Source of the DNA: Bacteroidales bacterium
Lineage (GTDB): Bacteria > Bacteroidota > Bacteroidia > Bacteroidales > UBA932
Length of the DNA stretch: 36,922 nt
Direction of reading: 5' to 3'
NCBI GenBank assembly: GCA_015060325.1
Contig: SUYQ01000025.1
Coordinates: 1 to 36,922, forward strand
The notes below the pieces were generated by a model. The model saw only the letters and a program-made list of their open reading frames with translations. It was not told where the DNA came from and did no database searches. The position numbers and the translations under genes are program-made. Below are positions 12,971-21,300 of this stretch, in pieces; the stretch's first letter is position 1; the number at the start of each line of letters is the position of its first letter.

Positions 12971-13686
12971 TACTCGACTTTTGTACTGTCATTCTGTGCT
13001 GGTAAAGGGGCCGCAACTGTCTTGATGACAGGTTTGATGGTAGTGATGATTATATCTTCATATGGTCTGCTGTATGGGTCTGTTGCAGTTGTGGCAATCT
13101 TGTCGATCACGTCAAGTCCATCGATGACTTCACCGAATATTGTGTATTGACCGTCCAGATGTGAGCAGCCCTCTTCGTCATGAACAATGTAGAATTGCGA
13201 TCCCGATGATGCCTTTTTAGGGTTTGCAAGATCTCCTTTTCTTGCAGCGGCCAAGGCTCCTTTCTTGTGATGGTATTCTCCTACGAATTCTGCAGGTACT
13301 GTGTAGGCCGGCCCTCCTGTTCCCCATTTGTTGATCTGAGCGGTGTCGCGTGAATAAGGATCGCCTGTCTGAATCATGAAGCCTTCAATGACTCTGTGGA
13401 ATCGTATTCCGTCATAATATTTTTCTGATACAAGCTTTACGAAATTATCTTTATGCTGTGGTGTCTTTTCGTAAAGTCGCACCCTCATGGTTCCGTGCGT
13501 GGTGATGATGTCAAACTCCGGTTCTTCAATCTTCTTCATTTCCATTGCTCTGTTTTCTGTTTTTGTTACTGTGTCAGCAGATTTCGTTATGTCTGTCTGC
13601 GTATCGTTGTTCTTTTTTCCGCTCTCCTGACCGCATGATACAGCAAATATCACTGCCAGTGAAATCATAAATACTATTCTTTTCAT
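12970..13686 (-). CDS. Lipoprotein peptidyl-prolyl isomerase (cyclophilin)
   Basis: A 238-aa cyclophilin-type prolyl isomerase that aids folding of exported proteins. The N terminus is a lipoprotein signal (MKRIVFMISLAVIFAVSCGQ, lipid-modified Cys18), so it is anchored in the envelope. A charged Lys/Thr/Glu linker precedes the catalytic domain (about 55-225). Active-site blocks are RFHRVIEGFMIQTGDP with the catalytic Arg, SSGSQFYIVHDE and LDGQYTIFGEVIDG. It is co-transcribed with the HAD gene and diverges from the flippase, with overlapping promoters at 13707-13724. The leader is only about 15 nt. Confidence 0.93.
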   Translation of the reverse strand: MKRIVFMISLAVIFAVSCGQESGKKNNDTQTDITKSADTVTKTENRAMEMKKIEEPEFDIITTHGTMRVRLYEKTPQHKDNFVKLVSEKYYDGIRFHRVIEGFMIQTGDPYSRDTAQINKWGTGGPAYTVPAEFVGEYHHKKGALAAARKGDLANPKKASSGSQFYIVHDEEGCSHLDGQYTIFGEVIDGLDVIDKIATTATDPYSRPYEDIIITTIKPVIKTVAAPLPAQNDSTKVE

Positions 13687-13706
13687 GGTCTTTCATTTTA
13701 ATCGCG

Positions 13707-13714
13707 CAAAAATA
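13707..13714 (-). promoter_or_regulatory. -7 box of the cyclophilin-HAD operon
   Basis: The minus strand reads TATTTTTG, a perfect -7 element, about 21 bp before the cyclophilin ATG. It sits 2 bp from the opposite-strand -7 box at 13717-13724. Confidence 0.6.
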
Positions 13715-13716
13715 GT

Positions 13717-13724
13717 TAATTTTG
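13717..13724 (+). promoter_or_regulatory. -7 box of the flippase gene
   Basis: TAATTTTG matches TAnnTTTG and puts the transcript start within a few bases of the ATG at 13733, so the mRNA is nearly leaderless. This also argues against the upstream ATG at 13685, which would lie before the promoter. Confidence 0.6.
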
Positions 13725-13732
13725 CTCTCATT

Positions 13733-15235
13733 ATGGCAAATCCTCTTAAACAATTGGCTGGCCAGACGATGATTTATGGTCTGAGTACCATTCTGGCCCG
13801 TATCATCAACTTCCTTCTTGTACCGATTTATACACGAGTACTCTCTCCGGAGAATTACGGAGTTGTAACTGAATTCATGGCGTATATCGCGGTCCTTCAG
13901 GTAGTGCTTGTACTTGGTCTGGAAACCGGATGTTTCCGTTTTGCAAACAAGGAGGGAGTGGATCCGCGTAAGGTCTACTCAAGTGCCTTCGTCACCGTAT
14001 TCTCTGTGGGCGCCACATTCCTGGCCCTGATGCTGGCATTCGCTAATCCGATCGCTTCAGCATTAGGCTATGACGGATATGGTGCATGTATCCGGTACAT
14101 GGGAGGAATTCTTGCCCTGGATGCGGTTACAGCCATTCTGTTTGCCAAACTGCGTCAGGAAAACAAGGCGTTCAAGTTTGCTATATTCAAGACTGTCAAG
14201 ATAGTTGCAGAAATGGGTGCTAACCTCTACTTGTTCCTTGTCTTTCCGAAACATGTCGAGAGTCATTCCTGGCTGTTGAACTTCATTCCTGCGACTCCGG
14301 ATTTCAGCTATGTCATCTTCTCGATTTTCGTCAGCTGTGTAGTCTGCGGACTGCTGTTCATCCCGGATTTCTTCAAGTTGAGCTTCTCACTTGACCGGAA
14401 GCTTACCAGACAGATGCTGGCATATTCGCTGCCGTTGATGGTGGCAGCTCTACCTGGTATAATGAACGACTTCCTGGATAGGATACTCTTCAGATTCTTT
14501 GACAGCAATCCCGATCAGTGGAGAGAATCTGTCGGGCTCTATCAGGCAGCTGTCAAGCTGGCAGTGATCATGAACCTCTTCATCCAGATGTTCCGGTATG
14601 CAGCCGAACCGTTCTTCTTCCGACAATCTCGTGAAAAAGGTTCATTGAAGCTATATGCAGATGTTCAGGAATATTTCACAGCGTTCTGCGGTCTGGTCTT
14701 CCTCGGAGTCATACTTTACATAGACATCATTGCTTTGATCCTCGGCCCACAGTTCAGAGAGGCGGTAGGAATCGTCCCGATCATGCTTCTGTCATATATG
14801 ATTCTCGGCATGCTCTTTAACGTCTCGATGTGGTACAAGCTTTCCGGAAAGACCAATGTCGCCATCTGGATCACTCTTTCCGGCCTTGCCGTGACAGCTC
14901 TGGTCATCGTGCTGTTCATGCCTACATATTCATATTGGGCTGCAGCATACGGCCACCTTGCCAGCTACATCGTAATGTTCATAATAAGTGCTGTCCTCGG
15001 AGCAAAATACTATCCGATCCCATATCGATGGGGCAGGCTTCTGATGATCATGCTTCTTATGGGTGCGGTCTATGGCGTCTCCCTGCTTATCGACAGCGCC
15101 ATCTTCAGCGGTTTCGACATACGTGCTGCATCTGCCGGTCAGGCCGTAGCCAAGCTCGGTATCCACACCGCTCTCATTCTCTCATACCTTGCCGGCGCAT
15201 GGTATATCATACGCGCCAGGCGTACGCAGAAATAA
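13733..15235 (+). CDS. Polysaccharide/lipid-linked oligosaccharide flippase
   Basis: A 500-aa protein of the MOP superfamily (polysaccharide transporter, Wzx/RfbX type) that flips undecaprenyl-linked sugars across the inner membrane. About 14 transmembrane helices are visible. The start has the typical family sequence LAGQTMIYGLSTILARIINF and LLVPIYTRVLSPENYGVV. I place the start at ATG 13733 (MANPLKQLAGQ), not at the open ATG 13685, because the -7 box lies between them and homology begins there. It stands alone with no glycosyltransferases nearby, so it may serve a locus elsewhere, such as O-antigen or peptidoglycan precursors. Confidence 0.88.
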   Translation: MANPLKQLAGQTMIYGLSTILARIINFLLVPIYTRVLSPENYGVVTEFMAYIAVLQVVLVLGLETGCFRFANKEGVDPRKVYSSAFVTVFSVGATFLALMLAFANPIASALGYDGYGACIRYMGGILALDAVTAILFAKLRQENKAFKFAIFKTVKIVAEMGANLYLFLVFPKHVESHSWLLNFIPATPDFSYVIFSIFVSCVVCGLLFIPDFFKLSFSLDRKLTRQMLAYSLPLMVAALPGIMNDFLDRILFRFFDSNPDQWRESVGLYQAAVKLAVIMNLFIQMFRYAAEPFFFRQSREKGSLKLYADVQEYFTAFCGLVFLGVILYIDIIALILGPQFREAVGIVPIMLLSYMILGMLFNVSMWYKLSGKTNVAIWITLSGLAVTALVIVLFMPTYSYWAAAYGHLASYIVMFIISAVLGAKYYPIPYRWGRLLMIMLLMGAVYGVSLLIDSAIFSGFDIRAASAGQAVAKLGIHTALILSYLAGAWYIIRARRTQK

Positions 15236-15249
15236 ACCTGACACAAAAG

Positions 15250-15355
15250 CTGGCGCGTAAGTTGCTGTCAATCAGCGTAATATGAAAACTGCGTGCTCCC
15301 TTTGGGGAGCACGCAGTTTTAGCAATATGCTGTGAATCAGAGAGTTGTGCGCCAG
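15250..15355. repeat. 106-bp palindromic repeat, copy 1
   Basis: Ends are inverted repeats CTGGCGC (15250-15256) and GCGCCAG (15349-15355). The centre is a 16-bp perfect stem, 15285-15300 with 15305-15320 (AAAACTGCGTGCTCCC and its complement) and a TTTG loop. It starts 14 bp after the flippase stop and could act as its terminator. The same element recurs at 15717-15822. Confidence 0.9.
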
Positions 15356-15622
15356 GATACATCGCACCAAAAATCGCGCTGTGAAAGTCGTAACTGATTG
15401 CCAGTCAGGAGCTTGTATTGCGTGGCGGCAGCTGCGTCCATAGCTGGCGTATCAGCAAAACTCTTGGGCTTGCCGATCATGCTCTGGTGTGTTCTGTGGC
15501 ATGTTGAGGTTCCTACTGGTGCATGATTCTGCACTCTTGGGATTCTGAATCGACAGTTTACGCATTGTATGCCAACTTGGGTGTCCCAAGGGTTTTGCGA
15601 CCAATGTACAGACAGTGGAAAA

Positions 15623-15649
15623 GATCCTTCGCTGTGCTCAGGATGACAG
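15623..15649. repeat. Short dispersed repeat (CHPERSEGS type)
   Basis: GATCCTTCGCTGTGCTCAGG followed by ATGACAG carries ATCCT/AGGAT arms. On the minus strand it reads as the peptide CHPEHSEGS. I recall very similar short repeats (CHPERSEGS in spurious ORFs) in many gut bacterial genomes. It is a repeat and not a gene. The surrounding sequence 15356-15716 holds no ORF I can support. Confidence 0.6.
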
Positions 15650-15716
15650 TCCAGCAGCAAAGTATTTCATCGTGATGCTCATAATGCTGAAATGATATTT
15701 CCGGACGCCACAAAAG

Positions 15717-15822
15717 CTGGCGCGTAAGTAGCTGTCAATCAGCGTGATGCTAAAACTGCGTGCTCCCCTTGGGGAGCACGCAGTTTTAGCAATGCGCTGT
15801 AGCACAATGAGTTGTGCGCCAG
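15717..15822. repeat. 106-bp palindromic repeat, copy 2
   Basis: Same length and ends as copy 1 (CTGGCGC 15717-15723, GCGCCAG 15816-15822), with about 14 differences, nearly all outside the central stem. The centre (15751-15788) is a perfect palindrome with at least 17 bp arms. It precedes the GH2 stop codon (15857) by 34 bp and may terminate the pilus-glycosidase transcript. Confidence 0.9.
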
Positions 15823-15856
15823 GAAAATTGCCGCCCTACGAGTGATGCTCCGGGGG

Positions 15857-18433
15857 CTAGAGCGTGGTCTTGGCTACATTCCAGCCGTCGACCTCCACTG
15901 TCGCGCCCTTCGGAAGGTCGGCAGTGCATGTGAATGTGAGGCTCTGTCCGGGAGCGAGGGTGACAAGGTTGTCGCTCCAGTATGCCGGAACTACATATTC
16001 ACCCTCTGCATCCTTCAGGGCCATGCGTACGAAGAATGCAACAACAGATGACTTGTTCTCGAGTGTTACCTCAAGGCCTTCTGCAGTCCTGACCATAGAT
16101 GCCTCAACGTCAGCAGCGGCCAGACCGTTCAGCGGCGAGAAATCTGCATAGCTTTCCAGCTGGGTTCTCCACCAGCGGTATTTCGTCCAGTCATGCTTGT
16201 CCTTAACCTCAGGAAGCACATACTCGTTGCGAGCCACTACATTGCCTGATGCATCGGTCAGGGTAAGGAACACAAATCCTACCTTCTCGACAGCCGGAAC
16301 CTCGAATACAGGCACCGAGCAGCCCATAGGCATTTCAACGGCAGAGGAAGTCTCACCGACTACAGAACCGTCAAGTCCATATACGGTCATCTCAGCTGTA
16401 AGGCTCATATCCGCCTTCTCGTCATTCACTGCATAGACAGTATTATTAGCATAGTTGTAGATAAGCTGCTGAGGTGTGCATCCCTTCTTTACAGACCAGT
16501 ATGCTGAAGTAGGTACGAGATACCAGTCATACATCTGCCAGTAGAGTGAAGGCCATGCGGAGTTGAGCATCCACTGGATGATACCGGTCGAGCGAGGCAC
16601 GTTGACGCGGTGAGCCTCGACCATTGCGCGGGTTCCCTCATAGTCGATGAAATGAGCCTTGCGGATGAAATCGGCAAGGTCGGTAGCCCCGCCGTGGCGC
16701 TTGTCGATGACCATCTTCAGCTCGCTGAGGTCATGCAGGGCGTCGCGTGATGTGGTGGTGTGATAGTCATATGCATCTCCCACAGGCCAGAGCTGGTCTT
16801 CAGGGATGAACTTTACAAGTGATTCATATACAGGGAACTGCGCTCCGATACCGGTCTCTGTGTTGAAACCTACGGCATTTCCCTTGGCCTCCTCAGAATA
16901 CCAGTAATACGGAGCCTGCCACTCATATGGTCCCCACATCTTCATGCCCGCAGGGCCGCTCAAAGAACTCTTTGCAGAACCAGCATGGACAGTGTAAGGG
17001 CGGTCGTCAATCTCTGCAAGGATGTCAAGGTAGCGTTGCTCGAGTGCAGGACGAGGAAGCATGTCGCTGGCTGCATACCAGCAGATGATCGAAGGGTGGT
17101 TGCGCAGCCACAGGATCTGGTCTCTCCATGACTGTGCGATCAGTTCGATGTCCTCAGGCGAAGAGATGCAGCCGTTCCTGTCGTTTGGCTTGCCTGTGTA
17201 GACCTCCCACTCCCAGTGGCAGCTCCAGCCCACGAGGGCAAGCACTCCCTGACGGTCGCACTCGTCGTAGATGTTCTGGGATGTTCCCCAGACCTCCTCG
17301 AAACGGATGGTGTTCATGTTCATGTCCTTCACATATGCCACTTCCTGAGCGTTACGCTCGTCGGAGTTGCGAAGGAAGATGTCGTCTGTCCAGCCGGCAC
17401 CCTTTACGAGCACCTTCTTGCCGTTGAGGATGAAACCTCTGTAGCCGTCCTCGTTGAAATATGAGTCAAGCTGACGGATGCCGAAGTCAACTGTCTGATT
17501 GTCAGACTCCTTGCCGCCTGCTACAAATGAAAGATCCATTGAATACATCTCAGGAGTGCCGAGATTGTGGCACCACCACAGGCGCGGATTCTTCACGTAG
17601 AGTTCCTTGATGTCATCAGCTCCAATGCTGACCACGCGAGTCTCGCCGGCCCCGAGGGTTACAGGATATGAGAAAGTCCTGCCGTCGAACTGACCGCATA
17701 GCTTTCCTGAAACCTCCTTGTCGCTCTTGTTGCAGAGAGTCGTCTCCACCGTAAGCCATGCCTCGTCGAGAGTCTCGACGTTGACCTTTGACTTCACTGC
17801 AGAATTCTTCATCGACACCTCATTGCTGAAGCGGAGCCATACAGGGCGGAAGATACCCATGCTCTCGTCAGCAGGACGTGGGTTCCAGTCCACGAATCCG
17901 ATATTGAACTCACCCTTCTCCCATCTGTATACTTTTACAGCAAGATGATTATCCTTCTGAAGCAGGTCAGTAACGTCGAACGAGAACTGTCGGAAAGGTC
18001 CGTAGAAATCCTCTGCCGACACTACGAGCTCTCCGTTGAGCCATACATCAGCACGGTAGCTGAGGCCCTCGAAGTTGAGCTCTGCGCGCTGGCCCTTCTT
18101 CAATGCCGGAGTCTTGAATGTGGTCCTGTACCACCAAGGATTCTCAAACTTGCTGCGGTCGATCTCCGCATAGTTTCTGCCCATGAAGGCATCAGCATAA
18201 AGTCCGTTCTCGGCTGTCAGGGCACCCATTACGGTAGATGGCACGCTTGCCTTGAACCAGTTGTCGCCGAAGTCGGTGCCTTTGCTTGAGAGCTGCGCTC
18301 CGTCGAGGCTGATTTCAGCCGAAGATTGTATGAACCATCCCTCAGAAAGCCTGATGTCTGCTCTCTGAGGCTTGGCCGTCACAATAAGACTGGCCGCAAG
18401 TGCGGCACATGTAAGAATGAATTTTCTGATCAT
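15857..18433 (-). CDS. GH2 glycosidase, exo-beta-glucosaminidase/mannosidase-like
   Basis: An 858-aa secreted glycoside hydrolase of family 2. Signal peptide is MIRKFILTCAALAASLIVTA. Order: N-terminal sugar-binding jelly-roll (about 25-205, GLSYRADVWLNGEL), an immunoglobulin-like domain (about 205-320), the (beta/alpha)8 catalytic barrel (about 325-640) and C-terminal beta domains. In the barrel, SDMLPRP places Asp457 at the acid/base position, and FNTETGIG places Glu526 as nucleophile. An Asp acid/base (rather than the usual NE) is the pattern of CsxA-type exo-beta-D-glucosaminidases, so I favour amino-sugar or mannosyl substrates. It ends the pilus-gene run, 23 bp after the ROK gene. Confidence 0.85.
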   Translation of the reverse strand: MIRKFILTCAALAASLIVTAKPQRADIRLSEGWFIQSSAEISLDGAQLSSKGTDFGDNWFKASVPSTVMGALTAENGLYADAFMGRNYAEIDRSKFENPWWYRTTFKTPALKKGQRAELNFEGLSYRADVWLNGELVVSAEDFYGPFRQFSFDVTDLLQKDNHLAVKVYRWEKGEFNIGFVDWNPRPADESMGIFRPVWLRFSNEVSMKNSAVKSKVNVETLDEAWLTVETTLCNKSDKEVSGKLCGQFDGRTFSYPVTLGAGETRVVSIGADDIKELYVKNPRLWWCHNLGTPEMYSMDLSFVAGGKESDNQTVDFGIRQLDSYFNEDGYRGFILNGKKVLVKGAGWTDDIFLRNSDERNAQEVAYVKDMNMNTIRFEEVWGTSQNIYDECDRQGVLALVGWSCHWEWEVYTGKPNDRNGCISSPEDIELIAQSWRDQILWLRNHPSIICWYAASDMLPRPALEQRYLDILAEIDDRPYTVHAGSAKSSLSGPAGMKMWGPYEWQAPYYWYSEEAKGNAVGFNTETGIGAQFPVYESLVKFIPEDQLWPVGDAYDYHTTTSRDALHDLSELKMVIDKRHGGATDLADFIRKAHFIDYEGTRAMVEAHRVNVPRSTGIIQWMLNSAWPSLYWQMYDWYLVPTSAYWSVKKGCTPQQLIYNYANNTVYAVNDEKADMSLTAEMTVYGLDGSVVGETSSAVEMPMGCSVPVFEVPAVEKVGFVFLTLTDASGNVVARNEYVLPEVKDKHDWTKYRWWRTQLESYADFSPLNGLAAADVEASMVRTAEGLEVTLENKSSVVAFFVRMALKDAEGEYVVPAYWSDNLVTLAPGQSLTFTCTADLPKGATVEVDGWNVAKTTL

Positions 18434-18456
18434 ATGTATTGTTGTATTTATCTGGT

Positions 18457-19272
18457 TTAAAGAGCCGAAGCACCGTAAATGGCCATGTCTCCGTCTGTCG
18501 AGAAGAATATCTGCACGTCCTTTGCCGTCTCGTATGGGAATGTGGTTATGCGCTCGCGCAATGCCGCTTCGAAATGCGGATAACCGGCTGCGATACCTCC
18601 TCCGAAGATGATTGCTTCAGGGTCATATGCAAAGAGGATCGCTTTTGCTAGCTCTCCCAGGTGGTGGCCGAACTCATTCCAAAGGGCGATCGCTTCCGCA
18701 TCGCCTGCCTCGGCCTTAGCCGAAAGCTCCGCCCCTGTAGTGTTGTGAGCCACAAAGAAAGGAGTGCTGCAATAGCTCTCGTAGTCTTTGTCAAGATAGC
18801 TCAGGCATCCTACTTCTCCAGCTCCGGCATTGCGGCCCTCATAGAGCTTTCCGTCTATGATGATACCGGAACCGACGCCGGTTCCAAGGGTCACGCATAC
18901 CATGTCTGCGAGACCTTTGCCGTGGCCGAAACGGCTTTCGCCGAGGGTATAGCAGTTGGAATCATTGTTGATTCCGACCGGCTTTCCGAACCGTGCCTCA
19001 AGAATGTCCTTCAGCGGAACCTTCACCCATGAAGGGATGTTGGCCACATTGTATACCACACCTTCTTTCGTGTCGACTACAGATGGAACTCCCACTCCGA
19101 TCGACTCCACTTCGTCGCTTATAAGCTGCTCTATCAGAGATGCGATTGCATCTACAACCTCATCCTGAGTCCCTTTTGCAGGGCAAGATACCTTGACTTT
19201 CTTTATCAGAGACTGACCGTCTACAAGTCCTGCGACGATGTTTGTCCCTCCGAGATCTACTCCAATTCTCAT
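18457..19272 (-). CDS. ROK-family sugar kinase without zinc loop
   Basis: A 271-aa ROK protein (repressor/ORF/kinase fold), probably an ATP-dependent kinase for glucose, N-acetylglucosamine or N-acetylmannosamine. The phosphate-binding motif is GVDLGGTNIVAG near the start. The catalytic Asp is in GINNDSNCYTLGE (about residue 98), and GTGVGSGIIIDGK forms the second phosphate loop. The usual zinc motif (CxCGxxGCxE) is deleted: GAGEVGCLSYLDKDYESYCS joins the flanks directly, which explains the short length. No DNA-binding domain is present, so it is not a repressor. It is preceded and followed by 23-bp gaps in the pilus operon. Confidence 0.88.
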   Translation of the reverse strand: MRIGVDLGGTNIVAGLVDGQSLIKKVKVSCPAKGTQDEVVDAIASLIEQLISDEVESIGVGVPSVVDTKEGVVYNVANIPSWVKVPLKDILEARFGKPVGINNDSNCYTLGESRFGHGKGLADMVCVTLGTGVGSGIIIDGKLYEGRNAGAGEVGCLSYLDKDYESYCSTPFFVAHNTTGAELSAKAEAGDAEAIALWNEFGHHLGELAKAILFAYDPEAIIFGGGIAAGYPHFEAALRERITTFPYETAKDVQIFFSTDGDMAIYGASAL

Positions 19273-19295
19273 GTTATATTCCTTTATTTTGTTGT

Positions 19296-20258
19296 CTATG
19301 GTTCAAGCGTAACTGTTACAGTATAGTTGCAGTTGTAATACATATTGTAGTCCGGATCCGCATCGGTCAACGGACTGTTAGTTATCATGCAGTTATATTC
19401 TGTCCCGCTTTCAGTGGTCAGCGTCATCTTTGTCGCCTTTTCAGGTCCATAGCAGAAATTGGCCGTCCAATAGAAATAGATGGTCGCATCGTTACCGTTC
19501 GCAAGATTCAGAGTATAGGTGTTTGCTGCTTCCTTGGTGCAATAAGCATGATCCGGAAGTACAGCGCCTGATATCTGCGGGAAATAATATGTCTTGACTG
19601 CTGCATCCGTGAATTTCAGCCTGGTCAATCTGCTGCCGGACCTGTTTACCAATGTCAGGTTCACCCTGCATAGCATTCTTCCCAAGGTTACATTGAGATT
19701 GTTGGCTCCGACTTCCGGACTTCCGGTCCCTATCGTTCCCTCCCAATATCCGAACATAGGTATTGCAGCGGGTTTCGTGTTGGTGTTGATGTAATGCAGC
19801 AGTTCGCTCATGTCAAGCAGAGTGCTCTTGAACTGCGGAAGGTTGTCCGGGAGTCCTGCCTTGAGCGCTGCCACATCAAAATATGTCTTGGTGGGAGTGT
19901 TTACCTTGTTCAGGTTTGCCAGAATGCATATCGTGCTCTTGCCGCTCATCACCTGCGCCTCCAATGTCACGAATCTGGCTCCGTCCTCTCCGCTTGTACG
20001 ATAGAACTTGTCCACTCCGGTGTACAGGACGCCACGCTCACTGAACTGTATGACCCACACGTCGTGTATGAGGTTTTCTATGTCCGGAATAAGAGGAGTG
20101 TTGGCTTTCGAGTCCGGCTCTCCTGTAAGGTCTGACGCATTCAGGTTCAGCGTGACGGTAGTCAGTTCCGGTTCCTCTCCAGCTGATGGCTGATCCACCT
20201 TTTCCTGGCATGATGCAAATATGGCAAGCATCAATATATATGCAAATATTCTTTTCAT
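19296..20258 (-). CDS. Fimbrillin-family lipoprotein (DUF4906-like)
   Basis: A 320-aa lipoprotein (lipobox LAIFASC, Cys about 17) of the type V pilus class. It has a Thr/Leu-rich beta N terminus (TTVTLNLNASDL), a central region with VRFV-like strands (ENLIHDVWVIQFSERG), and a C-terminal domain ending YNMYYNCNYTVTVTLEP. The pattern resembles DUF4906 proteins found in Bacteroidales pilus operons, which are thought to be minor subunits near the tip. The ATG overlaps the previous gene's stop by 4 bp (20255-20258), so they are translationally coupled. Confidence 0.7.
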   Translation of the reverse strand: MKRIFAYILMLAIFASCQEKVDQPSAGEEPELTTVTLNLNASDLTGEPDSKANTPLIPDIENLIHDVWVIQFSERGVLYTGVDKFYRTSGEDGARFVTLEAQVMSGKSTICILANLNKVNTPTKTYFDVAALKAGLPDNLPQFKSTLLDMSELLHYINTNTKPAAIPMFGYWEGTIGTGSPEVGANNLNVTLGRMLCRVNLTLVNRSGSRLTRLKFTDAAVKTYYFPQISGAVLPDHAYCTKEAANTYTLNLANGNDATIYFYWTANFCYGPEKATKMTLTTESGTEYNCMITNSPLTDADPDYNMYYNCNYTVTVTLEP

Positions 20259-21298
20259 TTGTTCGGCACTATTGTCAATGATGTGTTCTGCCAGTTCACC
20301 ACGGTGAGGTTTCCGTTCACTCCGGCCTTCATGTCAAAATTATAGGAATGTGCATTTTCCAGGATGATTCCGTTCAATGTGGCTACATATTGGGTCGGGA
20401 TACCGTTCACCGCCATGTTGATGAGGATGAATATATATGTCCTCCTCACATCCAGCGGAAGGATGTATGCATCTCCGATGATCTTGTCGCCCTGCACCTC
20501 AAATTTCTGAAGCTTGAACCAGTGCTCACCGTCATCTATAGGCTCCATCTGAAGGACCTTGATGTAATCTTCCTGCGTCCAGTCGAGAGGGAAGAGGGTG
20601 CCTTTGTCCTGCACTCCTGCGATCTCGATGCCTGTATGCATCATCTCGATGCTATGCACATTTTCTCCTTTTCCTATTTCAAAATGAAGACGGGCTGTCT
20701 GATTGATCATAGGCTTCAGATCGATGTAGGTGACTCTGTTAGTGCTTGTTCCCAAGGTCACGTCCTGACTTGCAGTCTGTGTGTAACGCGGATCGTTTGT
20801 ACATGCCCAGATGCCGTTGCGCAGGTTGACATTCAGGTCGCTTTTCCTTACATCGAGCGCCGGATAGATGCTCTTGAACTTATATGTCGCTCCCGGTTCC
20901 AGATACAGCGGGCTTGCTTCCTGGTCCGGAACGGCCTTCATCCATTCCACACCTTTTTCATCCGTGTATTCTTCAATTCCGCACGGATACAGCCCGGTAA
21001 AGCTTCTTGAACTTCTCACCACATACGGTTTTATGACAGGAGTCTCGTAACTTCCTTCGCCAAGTTTCTTTGCATAGCTCAGCCATATGGTGGATCCGAC
21101 AGGTATGTCCATCACAAGGTGGTCGTACGGAGCAAGCGTAGTGCTTTCCGCTTTTGTATCAGCCGTCCCATTGTAGAATGTCGGCATGTTGATGCGCACC
21201 TCTACCATGCCTTCTGGAATATCATGCCCGGTATCCGCCTCCTTGGAACAGGATGCGAACAGTAAAAAGCTCAGCAATATGTAGTGTAAATACTTCAT
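20255..21298 (-). CDS. Fimbrillin-A-clan lipoprotein (BF2992-like)
   Basis: A 347-aa lipoprotein with lipobox LLFASC (Cys17). After it comes DTKAES, a typical fimbrillin region, and beta-strand-rich sequence. SSRSFTGLYPCGIEEY and VTYIDLKPMINQTARLHFEI lie in the middle. It ends in VVNWQNTSLTIVPNK, a C-terminal strand of the kind exchanged between pilus subunits. It resembles the BF2992-type fimbrillin-A clan. It is an accessory or tip-proximal subunit by position. It overlaps the next gene by 4 bp and starts 2 bp after the FISUMP gene. Confidence 0.75.
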   Translation of the reverse strand: MKYLHYILLSFLLFASCSKEADTGHDIPEGMVEVRINMPTFYNGTADTKAESTTLAPYDHLVMDIPVGSTIWLSYAKKLGEGSYETPVIKPYVVRSSRSFTGLYPCGIEEYTDEKGVEWMKAVPDQEASPLYLEPGATYKFKSIYPALDVRKSDLNVNLRNGIWACTNDPRYTQTASQDVTLGTSTNRVTYIDLKPMINQTARLHFEIGKGENVHSIEMMHTGIEIAGVQDKGTLFPLDWTQEDYIKVLQMEPIDDGEHWFKLQKFEVQGDKIIGDAYILPLDVRRTYIFILINMAVNGIPTQYVATLNGIILENAHSYNFDMKAGVNGNLTVVNWQNTSLTIVPNK

Positions 21299-21300
21299 GT

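Noticed and set aside
13685..13732. Upstream in-frame start for the flippase
   Set aside because: The 16 extra residues lie before the likely transcript start and overlap the divergent promoter; conserved sequence begins at 13733.
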